Shown one piece after another: positions 46,489 to 56,200 of a stretch of 64,000 bases of DNA. The stretch is from Breviolum minutum Mf 1.05b.01. Taxonomy: Eukaryota > Sar > Dinophyceae > Suessiales > Symbiodiniaceae. The translations under genes and the position numbers were made by a program. The stretch lies in the NCBI GenBank assembly GCA_000507305.1, contig DF239032.1, positions 1 to 64,000 on the forward strand, in the 5' to 3' direction. Positions within the stretch are counted from its first letter, which is position 1. Each line of letters starts with the position of its first letter. Under the pieces are notes generated by a model. It ran no database searches and was not told the DNA's origin. It was given only the letters and a program-made list of their open reading frames with translations.

Positions 46489-49293
46489 CCATTTTTTGTG
46501 CACATGGTTTTGTTTTTTTCTAAAACAAGTGCGTTTTTGTTGTTGCAGACTAAAGTTAGTTTAGGACCGTCGCAAGGGAGTATTAGGAAGGGAGTATTGG
46601 GAAGGGACATTGGAAGTCTATTGCCAACCTTTCGACAAAGGGTTCTCGGCCAGCAAAGGATAGCCATTGCAATTTGGCCCACTAAATCAGGCCATCTTCA
46701 AATCACATCTCCCAAAACTATGTCATGCCAAATTCCTTGATCATCAAAGGCACAAAATAAAATGATGTCTGATACTATGAAGAGCTTACAAGATCTGGGA
46801 GAACTGCAAGTAATTAAGTTGTAATACCATACTAGTTCTGTCACCCAAACCAGCGGTATGGGATAGTCGTGGCCCGATGTGCCCTAGGAGTTGGGATGAC
46901 ATAGTGAACATGCCATGAATTCGCCATTCAACCAACATGGCGATCGCTGGAAATTCACCTTTTCCAATAGGAAATACATCTTCAAAAGGTACATGTTTCA
47001 ATTGCTATGTTAATTTATCCGGACTGCATCATAATGAAAATCTAACGATTTTCGTAGCAGAACCCCAATTTTCACCAACCATGTCCGCCCCAAAAACATC
47101 CCCAAGGTCATTTGCCCCTCCCTTGGTTGAACCAAGGGACGCTGATAGTAGCCCACATCTCCCGGAATTGGATACCTATAAGCAGAAAGTTTGAGGTCAT
47201 ACTTGTTCGTGGCCAACAAAATATCGAATCTTGCGGACCCAAACAACAAGAAATCAGACCCAGGCCATACGTAGCACTCTATGGTTTTTTCCAGGTCAAA
47301 AGTTTGATGATTTTGGATGCTGGCATCCAAAAATTTCATCAAAACATGTGTACAAACGTACTCGAAATCATCCCTTCCACCTTTTTTTTGTCTTTTTGCT
47401 TTTGAGTGGAGACACCCTCCATGATAGTGAAATTCAGCTACTACCAGCTATATGGGCATGATCCCAAAAAAAGGATCCTGCGGAAATGACAAAAAAAAAA
47501 ATAAAAAAAAAACATGAGTGAAACTTGGTGAAGTTGGAAATCCCCCAGGTGGGAAAACTGGGTCTATTTTACCACCGTTCAACTGTTTGCTCCATCCTAG
47601 TCGATCGCTTTTTTTTGAAACACGGGGCAACATCCTTGTCTTTTTGCAGAAAAAAATGGCCGCCAAACTGGGGGCCAAAAATCACTCCGTCCGACCAACT
47701 GACTTGACATTTTCTGTCAGCTTTTTCTGACTTGTTATTAGTCATAGTCCATTTTATGTTGAGGATATAGGAATCCAATCAAGGTTTATTCGGTCTGCAT
47801 TTTCCCAACCCCAAAAACAACAAGCTGAAACTCATCTTCCCAAGCTACAAAATCAACACATTCCTCCCCACCTTAGACCCGCCGCAACGCGCAACGCGCA
47901 ACGCTGCGTTCCCAACGCAGACCCGCAACGCAAGGGACCAAAGTGAGTTTCATCAAGTGCTGATGGTGTAGATGCTTTTTCTCCAGGTAGGAAAAAGCAT
48001 CCGAAAGAACCATATGTGCTAAAGGGTCATGTTACTTCAAGTCATGNNNNNNNNNNNNNNNNNNNNNNNNNNNNNNNNNNNNNNNNNNCGCCAGCGGCAG
48101 CCGGTCTCAGCTCCCCACCTTTTTGGGTTTCTTTTTTCGTTCTTCGTGGGTTCGCATGGATCTCCATGGGTTTACTCAAGCATCGTTGAAGCCAGGTTGG
48201 TCGTTGAAATCTCACTTATTTTTCTTGGTGGGGGAGGGGTTTTGCATCCCTGGTGGCGGTGCAGGATGTCACTTTAAGATACTGTGATATTTGACACACG
48301 CAATACAATCTGTTGATACCGTATCTAAACCATGTTCACAGAATCAAGATGTCATTTTAAGATACTGTATTTCCTCTTGCCCAAGCAGCTGGATTCCAAT
48401 GAAAATCTATGAATCAAATACGTCTGTCTGAGGCAATTTGTTACCTTTCAAAAGCGACCCTTTTTCGTCAATTTGGGACCTGAAACAACTGCCATTATGA
48501 GACTTCCTGACTTCCACCAGAGGAATGACCTCTCGTGTGGAAGGCATTTTGAAGATGCCTAGCTCTCAAACCGGACCTTGATGAGAAGTTCCAAGGATTT
48601 GATTTTTTTTAATCATGGCAGAACATCATTCATATAGTTTGCTCCTTGAATTTTTTCTGGGTCCTTTGTTTGGGGGGGAGTCTTAAATTCCCACCCAGCA
48701 AATTGAATGTACCATCCACGCCAAGGCTGGCAATCGTCGCTTCCTCCCACCACACCAGCGCACGGCGTCTTGTTGCGCGCGGCGTTTCCAGCGTTTCCGG
48801 CCCTGGATGGGGGATTCCGGAGTGCGGAAAATGAAGATTTATATAAGAAAAATCACACCCCCTGAAACAAAAACAGCAAAAGCGTTAAACTAACAGCATT
48901 TTAGCACCTGAAAATAGGCCCAAATTGCCCCAAAAAGGAAACCAATCATTTTTCAGGTGCTAAAAAATGCGGTTAGTTTCAGGGAGAAACAACCACCCTA
49001 AGCAATGAAGAAAAACCTTTCCAATTGCAACTACCTTCCATCCCGCCAACTTACCTATAAGCTATTCACAGCTGTTCTCCGTTCTTCAATGATTTTACCC
49101 CAACTGGCCTTCAAACAAATATCCTTTGACACCATCAAAACCCGAAAAACCACGTCATCCACTGCCACCACGCCACGTCTTCGAACTCTGCGCTCGGCTG
49201 GTTGCCGTCAGCGGCCGCGGCCGATCGCCTTTGTCTCCCACGGCGGCCACACGCATGGCCGGCAACGCGGCGCTTTGCGGCCGGGTGCTGGGC
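41476..49293 (-). CDS. Ankyrin-repeat and PDZ-like protein
   Basis: Likely a scaffold or adaptor protein. Exons: 49172-49293 (MRVAAVGDKGDRPRPLTATS), 48695-48802 (PETLETPRATRRRALVWWEE...), 46201-46316 (ADVKGRIKKPKLDKDMAKLK... Lys/Pro-rich), 45504-45542 (DLFAYCEAGNFRE), 44836-44946 (VRAMVAHYPFLLGLTDAHGF, SALHHAVMSGDAVFISK), 44320-44385 (VLQLYRDPKAFSLKNLVYST), 43920-44001 (DRFNAIKGPDGRQPVQPRPL), 43638-43779 (LGSLIATSFEEMLHDMELGV...), 42273-42385 (TVLCVPMGSKAEEAGLMPGD), 41975-42048 (ACSGTGFLSYRQPPPLNKNI...) and 41476-41580 (PGSIQDQICLDQLRLSSDLG...). The ankyrin signature is DAHGFSALHHAVMSGD; the PDZ signature is GSKAEEAGLMPGDRL. Phases agree from 49.3 to 43.6 kb and from 42.4 to 41.5 kb, while the join between 43.6 and 42.4 kb is unresolved (an exon around 42.7-42.85 kb is likely). 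The donor at 45504 is GC. The N-terminal two exons are open on both strands and are weaker. Confidence 0.65.
41602..41654. repeat. (ATC)n/(ATA)n trinucleotide repeat
   Basis: ATC and AAT units next to the 41.5-kb exon of the ankyrin/PDZ gene, on its intron side. Confidence 0.9.
41815..41936. repeat. Family F element
   Basis: Copy with two inverted TATAAGTGGAGTTATAA segments, in the intron between the 41.5 and 42.0 kb exons. Confidence 0.7.
42700..42850 (-). CDS. Possible exon before the PDZ-like exon
   Basis: GC-rich minus-strand segment with three readable frames, one of them IIIGIQVVGGLKSAEDTEAG, which resembles a PDZ strand. No frame joins both neighbours in phase, so borders and frame are open. 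Confidence 0.35.
42842..42958. repeat. Family B inverted-repeat element
   Basis: Copy in the unresolved intron region before the PDZ-like exon. Confidence 0.8.
43780..43919 (-). mobile_element. Introner-like element forming a whole intron (family D)
   Basis: The 140-bp intron runs from GTTTACCCTCCGTGAAAC to GTGTAAG on the minus strand. Inside it, 43811-43835 and 43892-43916 form terminal inverted repeats (TACCCTCC(G/C)TGAAACT). Removing it restores the codon AGG (...SMFHK-R-LGSL...). Apart from about 25 extra bases at its 3' end the intron is nothing but the element, which supplies the GT donor itself. Confidence 0.75.
44836..44946 (-). CDS. Ankyrin-repeat exon
   Basis: 37 codons, phase 0 to 0, acceptor TTTTCCAG, donor GTGCCT. 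With the preceding small exon (LFAYCEAGNFRE) it makes a helix, a turn (TDAHGFSALHHA) and a second helix, as in an ankyrin repeat. Confidence 0.75.
46389..46486. repeat. (GTT)n trinucleotide repeat, about 32 units
   Basis: Nearly uninterrupted GTT repeat inside an intron of the ankyrin/PDZ gene. All six readings are homopolymers (poly-Val, Leu, Cys, Asn, Thr, Gln), so the long ORFs there are artefacts. Confidence 0.95.
48047..48088. other. Assembly gap (42 N)
   Basis: Run of N between an AT-rich flank and GC-richer sequence; it lies in the intron between 46.3 and 48.7 kb. Confidence 0.99.
48859..48985. repeat. Family E inverted-repeat element
   Basis: Family E: CCCTGAAAC..., TTTTAGCACCTGAAAATAGG and the inverse ending GGTTAGTTTCAGGGAG. 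Confidence 0.85.
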
Positions 49294-50578
49294 CTGGTCG
49301 CCCACCAGGGTGGGTGGTCATGCTCAGCACTGCTTGGGTTGAGGGCATCCAGAGTTGATTTTTTCACATTAACCCTTGAGCCTTCCTTCCAATCTCGCCC
49401 ACCTGCTTGCTGCCGTGGGTGGAATCAACTGCGTCGTGATTACACCTGGGTTTTCTCCGTTGTTGCGGGTTGCTGTGGGGGGGGACAGGGGGGGCTTGGA
49501 GAGAACCACAATGGAACGAAGCTACTTCTCATGGGCATCTACCAGGGTGGATCGGTGCATTTCAAGAACCTGAATTTCATTGTCACAAATCTACGGAATC
49601 TACGAGGCCGTTGTTTCATTGATAATATATACCAACTGTCATTGGTACAAGTGAGGTGATTTTTCATTACTTCCAAGACTTCCAGGTATACATCATTGAG
49701 CAATGATTCAATCACTATGTATATGTATACTTATATATCATTACCAATATCCAATTTTTCACTAAATATACAATGTAAGCTTCATAGGTCACAAGGAATC
49801 ACAAGGATCCGAAAAAAATAAACAGCCATATAAATCTCTTTCAACAGGAATGACAGGAAAGCAGAAACAACCACCCTTTGCTCACTTGCAGATGGTTGGT
49901 TGGAACTTGCGCACCTGAAGCTGCCATTTCGCCACGAAAAATCACATCATTGGACGGGCCCCATGGCTCTTCGTTTCAAGCTTTCGGATAACAAAAATCC
50001 TCACGTGAGAAATCTTTGTTTCAGCAGAAAAAAATGCAGTGAAGCCCCAATGAAGCATATCATGTGCAATGGTTGAGGGGCGAGTTTAGTTTTGCTCCAA
50101 GGAGGTCGAATCAAATTTGGGCATCCCCCCTAAAAAAGTGAGGTTATAGTTTACAGTGTCTAAAGGTTTCAGAAGGAGCTTCAAAGAAAGTATGCCACTA
50201 AATGACTAAATTGTGAGACACACCCAACTCACCCAAAGACTGTTTTGGAAAGTTTTCATCTGTTTTTTTTAGCTTAATTTTGCTTGCTTGGCAACTACAG
50301 TCAGAACCTCCCCCAAAACAAAGAAAAACATGGAATGTCCGTTTTAAGCGTTGCGAATTTCAAAGAAACCGATTTTCCGATTCTGCCGTGTCGGGCTGTG
50401 ATTTGAAAAAGTCAAATTTAACTGAGCCAAAAAACCAGGTCCGAATCCAAGAAACTACCATGGCAGCATCAATGTATATGAACATATCCCCTCCTGGACA
50501 CGAGTCCATATCTCCTTCTTACGTTACCCGGCACTTTTTGTTGAAAGACGATGGTCCTTTTCCCAGTTGGTGGCCAAC

Positions 50579-50684
50579 TTTTGGGTCAGCCAGATTCCCA
50601 AAGAAATATGCAGCTGCCCGTACTAAGTGTTTTTGATCCCTTCTTTGCGCCTCCCAACAAGGAGGATTTACTTCAAGAACCAAC
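50579..50684 (-). CDS. Possible exon, product unknown
   Basis: Acceptor CCCAACAG and donor GTTGGC enclose an open minus-strand frame (EVNPPCWEAQRRDQKHLVRA, AAYFFGNLADPK). The plus strand is also open (SVFDPFFAPPNKEDLLQEP), so this is tentative. It may be a 5' exon of the ankyrin/PDZ gene. Confidence 0.45.
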
Positions 50685-50756
50685 CTGTTGGGTAAATCCC
50701 TCACTAGCTACAGTCTGATTAGAACTGGTGAACCAGACTTTGTCCACCCTACTGTC

Positions 50757-50862
50757 AATGGAAGATATCTGGCTAACCAGTTGATATTGAGAATATCCCG
50801 AAAGTTTCATAGGATTTCGTACATAACAGGTGGTGCAGGATTACTTCCATCAACCATATCAC
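50757..50862. repeat. Family A inverted-repeat element
   Basis: Divergent copy (left end worn; right end GATTACTTCCATCAACCATA). Confidence 0.6.
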
Positions 50863-51616
50863 CATGATCCAACCCTTGGAAAATCATGCAGATTCTCTGC
50901 GCAAATGCTGCTTTTCTCTGGGGGGGTTGTTGGCGCAGATTCCCACGGTGAAACGCTTGCCCATTGGGCACAGATGAACTGACATCGGTCGAAAAAACAA
51001 CTTTTCACACGAATGTCATATGAAAGGACAGATTTGTTCGATCAAGAAATACAACTTACCTAATACTTGCCTTCATACTTACTATCAAGACTAGATGCTA
51101 GCGAGGTTTCCAAATATCATTTCGGTACAGATGCATCTTACTTAGGCAGCATGAGCTTTCTGTCTGGAAAAAAATTGCATGACAGGAGAATAAAGACCTA
51201 CAACATTCTCATGGAAGTTGTAATCAACAATTGCTCCCCATTGTCTCATGGATCTTCCAGTCGCCTGACTACCTTGTCAACACAAGTTGCCCCCAACATC
51301 ATCTCCAAACCAGGACGTGAGTCATCCAGGAATCCTGTCCATCTTTACCCTATCAACCGATTCACCATATCCAGTTATGGGTTGTCTCCAATTGACGTTC
51401 ACAAAAACACAAGAAAAATCGAAGCATCAATTTGGCGTTACATCCTCCCCCCTCCCAGGATACCTTCTGGCAAGGTTAAATTTTGTGGAAATTCAAGATT
51501 CCCTACCAAAACATGAAAACCTCGGAGAAAAGTGCCAGAAGAGAGGGAGCAACCCCCAACAGCATATATTTTTCAAAGCAATGCGGGCTTGGAAGTTCTT
51601 CACATAAAAAAGCCGC

Positions 51617-51712
51617 CTTCCCAGTCAGTTCCCGCATCTGCAAAAGATCTGACGCCGTTTTTCCAGCCCGGCCCGTTGATTCGGAGGAATCCCACACAGC
51701 AGTGCCTTCCCC
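51617..51712 (-). CDS. Possible exon, product unknown
   Basis: Minus-strand reading GEGTAVWDSSESTGRAGKTA then SDLLQMRELTGK, with acceptor CCCCAAG and a GC donor (AAG|GCGGC). A second frame is also open. Hydrophilic; no family recognised. Confidence 0.45.
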
Positions 51713-52036
51713 TTGGGGAAGAGCGGGTTGTCTTTTTGGGAAGTCCTTTTCAAAGTCCAAGGATTGATTTTTGCCTCAGATTGGTGTCGGGAATCCTGAA
51801 TTTCAAAAGTATATAGATTGTTGATTAACTGAGGTTAACTGATTTTCATCATGTGCGCACATTTAAGTGTCCCATTGGGGTGCATCCCTCTCTAACAATG
51901 ACACCCCCCCCCCCAAACTTAAGAAAATAAAACAAATGCAATGCAATTTCTCTAAAAATCATGACACAATCGCGATTGTATCCAATGGTAACAAAAGTAA
52001 CACCAGGGATCAACAGCCCTCCAAACCAAGCATTAC

Positions 52037-52106
52037 CAGATGACTGGCCTCCCACTTGGCGGCCCGGGTGGGGGCCACAGATTCCCATCTCTCAAAATTG
52101 GTGATG
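52037..52106 (-). CDS. Probable exon (ITNFERWESVAPTRAAKWEA)
   Basis: Acceptor GGATCACAG, donor GTAATG, high GC at third positions, 70 bases. Amphipathic helix with Trp residues. Product unknown. It lies downstream of the PP2C gene on the same strand, so it should be a 5' exon of the next gene or a 3' exon of PP2C. Confidence 0.5.
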
Positions 52107-52495
52107 CTGTGATCCACAATCGTTTTTTTCGATGCCAAGTAGTTTTTTAGAAACATGGAAATCATGATTCTGAACCAGGCCAAAATCGGGAGAGAAATTA
52201 AGGAAACATGAGATTCTTCACACTTTGTTTGATCATTCAATCATGGGTTAGAAAAACAAAACAGACATCTTCAATGAAAGATACAGTAAATAAATTCACC
52301 AACCCACCAACAAAAATCAGGGCCATCTTTGGCCCTAATCCAGGATTGTTCTCGTCAAATCATGGGAAAAAAAAATTCACCAGCTTCACCCAGAAAGCCA
52401 TCCTTGAAGAGAGAACGCAAACCTTCATCCATGTGACAGAAACCTTCATCCATTTATAGGTTATATATGTTTATATATATAAATATACAGATATA

Positions 52496-52600
52496 GGTGT
52501 TTCCTTAAATGGTGGTACCCCCATTTCACACCCCAAAATGATCATTTTTAGTAGGAAAAACCCATGGTTGTCGGGTACCACCATTTTAGGAAACCCCCAT
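52496..52600. repeat. Family C inverted-repeat element
   Basis: Near-identical arms around TACCCCCATTT and a GATCATTTTTAGTAGG core; closest to the copies at 8.45 and 39.9 kb. Confidence 0.85.
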
Positions 52601-53043
52601 ATATCCCAGCCAGAAAAATTTGCCAGACTTCCGTTTTGAAAACATCGGAAGTGACCCCTGGAGATCTACGATTTTAGATACAAAAAATGCCCTCCTGGCG
52701 TTTGAATCGCCCAAAAACAACATCTCCTTTTTTGGTCATGGTTTCTTTTGCCAAACTATTTCCACGGATTGGCAGGATTTCTGAATCAACCGACTGAACT
52801 CAGCACCTATTCACGGGCCCCGGCAAGTTTTTGTGGCAAAATTCCGGTTCCCGGTTCCATCGTCGTGGCCGTCGGGGGGGAACCAACCGATCCCACTCTT
52901 TACAGGCATGGATAAAGTGTAAGCCTGGTAACAAGATCAAAGACAATAAGGGATAGAACACACACATAAAACATACAGTTTTACAGTTTTGCTGTAATAT
53001 GTTCATTTTTTCGATGTTTTTTCATATCGTTCATATGTCTTTT

Positions 53044-53202
53044 CTAGCCACCCTTCGCCACCTTGCGGCGTGGCGAAGCTCCTTGCGTCAAGCCGAATTT
53101 TTGATATCTCTTTGGATGGTGAAACCCCCGGAACCAATCTTCGGATCGGTCGAGGTTTTTTTCGGTCATAACCCCTGTCACAGCCACGTCTTCAGCAAGG
53201 TC
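53044..53202 (-). CDS. C-terminal exon with stop codon (DLAEDVAVTGVMTEKNL...)
   Basis: Acceptor GTGCCTACAG; open for 52 codons to TAG (…GLTQGASPRRKVAKGG). Good amino-acid composition. Its phase (0) does not match the GTAAGT donor at 53523 (phase 2), so an exon may lie between, or it may not belong to PP2C. Confidence 0.6.
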   Translation of the reverse strand, partial: DLAEDVAVTGVMTEKNLDRSEDWFRGFHHPKRYQKFGLTQGASPRRKVAKGG

Positions 53203-56200
53203 CTGTAGGCACAGGACATGGGATTTCACAGATCCCAAAAAAAACTCCAAGTGAACGATACGCAACTGACAAAAACTTATAATTCTTAGGAAAAAAATGA
53301 TTTTGTTACGTGCAATTAACAACGTTGATCAAGTGAAAGTAATGTAACCAAAGGGATTACAGAAACGTAATTTCAAAAAAACAATCTTGCTTGTTTGGAA
53401 GCATCATATAGATCTTTGCCATCATTCCCAAATCCGGCCCATCCAAAAAAGGGCCTTCACGTTGGATTTCCCCCCAAAAAAATCCGCTTCGGGGGGCTGC
53501 TCCGGGGCTCCTTTCCGACTTACGCCGGATGAAGATAGACAAGGATCACAGTGATATCATCCACCACAGCTCCGCCTTGGGGGCAGGCCGTGGGTCCCAG
53601 GTGGCTATGGGACCCTCCTTTCAATGGGATGGTAGGTGGATCCTAAGGGCCCCTAACAAACCCCCAACGCCCAGCCAGCCAGAAAATAGCCATGCCAAAT
53701 TTAGGCGATTTTTGAGGGACAATGATGGTTTTCTTACCCCCCCCAAAAAAAAAATTGATTGCCGGCCTTACCTTTTTCGGGCGGTTAGTTATGATAACCG
53801 CTATTTTTTTGGGTGGCATTGGGGGGGTGCCTTTAGATTCCCTCACAAATAAACTTCAACTTGTACCCCTCATCGAAACGGATTCGTGTGGAAATAGGAA
53901 GTTAGGAAAAAAAGTACCCTCCAGGGAACGATCACACATCCCACCACGGGAACAGGAAAATAATCAACTCAAAAGTGCCGACTGGTAGGGGATATGTTAT
54001 TTCCCTGGAGGGTACCGATTTTCCAATTGATTCCTTTTTTCATCTTTTATATTTACAAAACAGATTCCCGACTCATACCAAAATAAAAAGGCATTGAAAC
54101 AATTCTCCTGCAAGTTGAACTTGTGGTCAAATTTCTATCGTCCTGAAAAAATCATCAATCCTCCCCTGAGTATCCAGAACCCCTCCCTCGGATTGATTTT
54201 GTCTCAACATCCCAGATCATAGGACTACTTTAGGTAAATCCTGGATTCTTATGACTTATGACATATCTGGATCCTATACTATATACCCCCCCCCCCAAGA
54301 ATTTAACAGCTCGCCCCATGAAAAATGGTGCAGACGGTTCAGGTCACGATCCGGCTTCCTATTGGGAAGGTGTAGGGATCAGAGGAATTATAGTGCAACA
54401 TCCCGAAGTCTTATAACATATCTGGACCCCCTTAGTGATCCATTCTGGGCAAATGACTATAACTATAATTCCTAAACCTAAACCTAAATGGTTTTTCCGG
54501 ACATTTTTGGGGGAGAAATTCCCGTAACTTTTCACCACCAATTTGGGGGAAATGACCCCCAACCGGCGGTAATTTGGGTCACTCGCCTTCTTCGCGGATC
54601 CATCGATCCCAGGCTTCTTTGGCCAAAAAGTCGGCCGCTTTCTGCGCCTGGCAACCAACAGGCAAAGGCGGCCAAATGTGGCCATCGTTTTGTAGTTGGC
54701 CAAAGAAGGGTCAACTACTGTTGATGGAGTTAGGGCGGTTCCTGCCCTGGCGGAGTTGCCGAAGTCCACCAGTGGTGTTGGGGCGAACTTCGTGGGGTTG
54801 CAAAACAGGTTGCTCAAATAGGTTGATGGCAACCAGAAATCCGGGATCAACTCACCAGTTGAGGAACCGGTAGTTGAAACCCCATAAATTTACAGGGATT
54901 TTTTACATCCAAACGGTGGTTGTTGGGGATTTCTGAACCATCAACAGTACTATCCCTTAATAGTCTCAGTTGGCAATATACACCAAAATGTACACCCAAC
55001 TCCCAGTCTTGAAGGTGAGTTTCCTACATCTTCAATCCCATGTCGTTGCTTCCTGCGTTTCGATGCAAAGCCTTCCCCAACACAAAATCCCCCGCCAAAA
55101 AAAATCGACAAAACACACACAACCAAGAATGATCCCCTCCCCTCAAAAAAGAACCAATAAAAGCCCACTGAAAAATCAACCATGTCTGTAAAAACAAAAT
55201 GTGCTTTTTGGGGGTGTCAAAATTGAAAAAATAAACAGGTGGCCGACTTTTGTTGCTGATTTTTAGTTCCAAGAAGGAGATTTCTATGGGATTTTCTTAA
55301 CCCCTGCGACGACAAAAAATCAACGAATGGTAAATTGGTGCTTTGGGTCCCGGTGGTTTTGGATTATATGGGATCCCCTTATGAATGGGATCCCCGGAAT
55401 TTTGGGTACACCGATCCGAATCCCAAACCAATCGAATCCACACCAAGGCAAAAAATTCCATCAGTTGATTTGTTGCTTGATTTGTTGAGGATGATACAAT
55501 CCTACCCAGTTACATGGGGATTATTTCATAAACCACTATGTACAAGAATCCCTATTATTAACCACCTTGGGATTTTGAGTTTCAGAAATCCCATCCAAGC
55601 CATCCAAGCCGTTGCCTCCGTTGAAGTGTAGTGATGGATCAAGCTAATTGCCTCCTGTGGTGTGATAAACTCCTCGCAGATTTACACCCAGCGGAAAGTC
55701 ACCACAGGTTTGGAGGAGAGAAAATGGGTGCTGGGTTGAAACCGAAGCAAATTCTGGGGAAATTGTTCCCTTGAAGGCTGACAAATGTTGAAAATATCTT
55801 TAGAATTCTTTAGATTCTTATGAATGGGACTATGAGAGATAATTGAATGAGGCGGTCTGATGGTCAGTTCAACTTGTCTTAAAGAGAAGTTAATAGTATA
55901 TATTGAGGATATGAATCTTTGTTGTGAGGTGTGTGAGTGAGAAAAGTGGGTGGGGGAACATTTGACAACTAGAAAGCAGAAAGCATGGAATGGCGTGTTG
56001 GGATAGTGTGGTGGAAGAAGTTGGGCATAAGGTGTTGGAAATATTTAGGGGAGATACTTGTAATGGATGCCTTGCTCAATGGAAAAATGGGCAGAAAAGG
56101 TTAGGGATTTGTCAGAAGCACAGTGTGAAGTGTGCGGGCAAAAGTTAAGAAATGCAATTGGTTAAGACATTTGGTAACTACAAAGCATAGAGATGGAATT

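Noticed and set aside
46310..46740. Poly-Asn, poly-Cys, poly-Leu and poly-Thr ORFs
   Set aside because: Pure consequence of the GTT repeat, which leaves all frames open.
47010..47342. Minus-strand ORF of 110 residues and an overlapping plus ORF MSAPKTSPRSF...
   Set aside because: Both look readable, but the flanking exons of the ankyrin/PDZ gene already join in phase across this intron, and neither ORF has convincing borders.
49126..49659. 177-residue plus-strand ORF including MAGNAALCGRVLGLVAHQ
   Set aside because: The minus-strand exon here joins 48802 through a split Arg codon; the rest of the plus ORF runs into AT-rich sequence.
51067..51516. 149-residue plus-strand ORF MPSYLLSRLDASEV...
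   Set aside because: AT-rich, no family resemblance, no supporting neighbour on that strand; probably an open stretch by chance.
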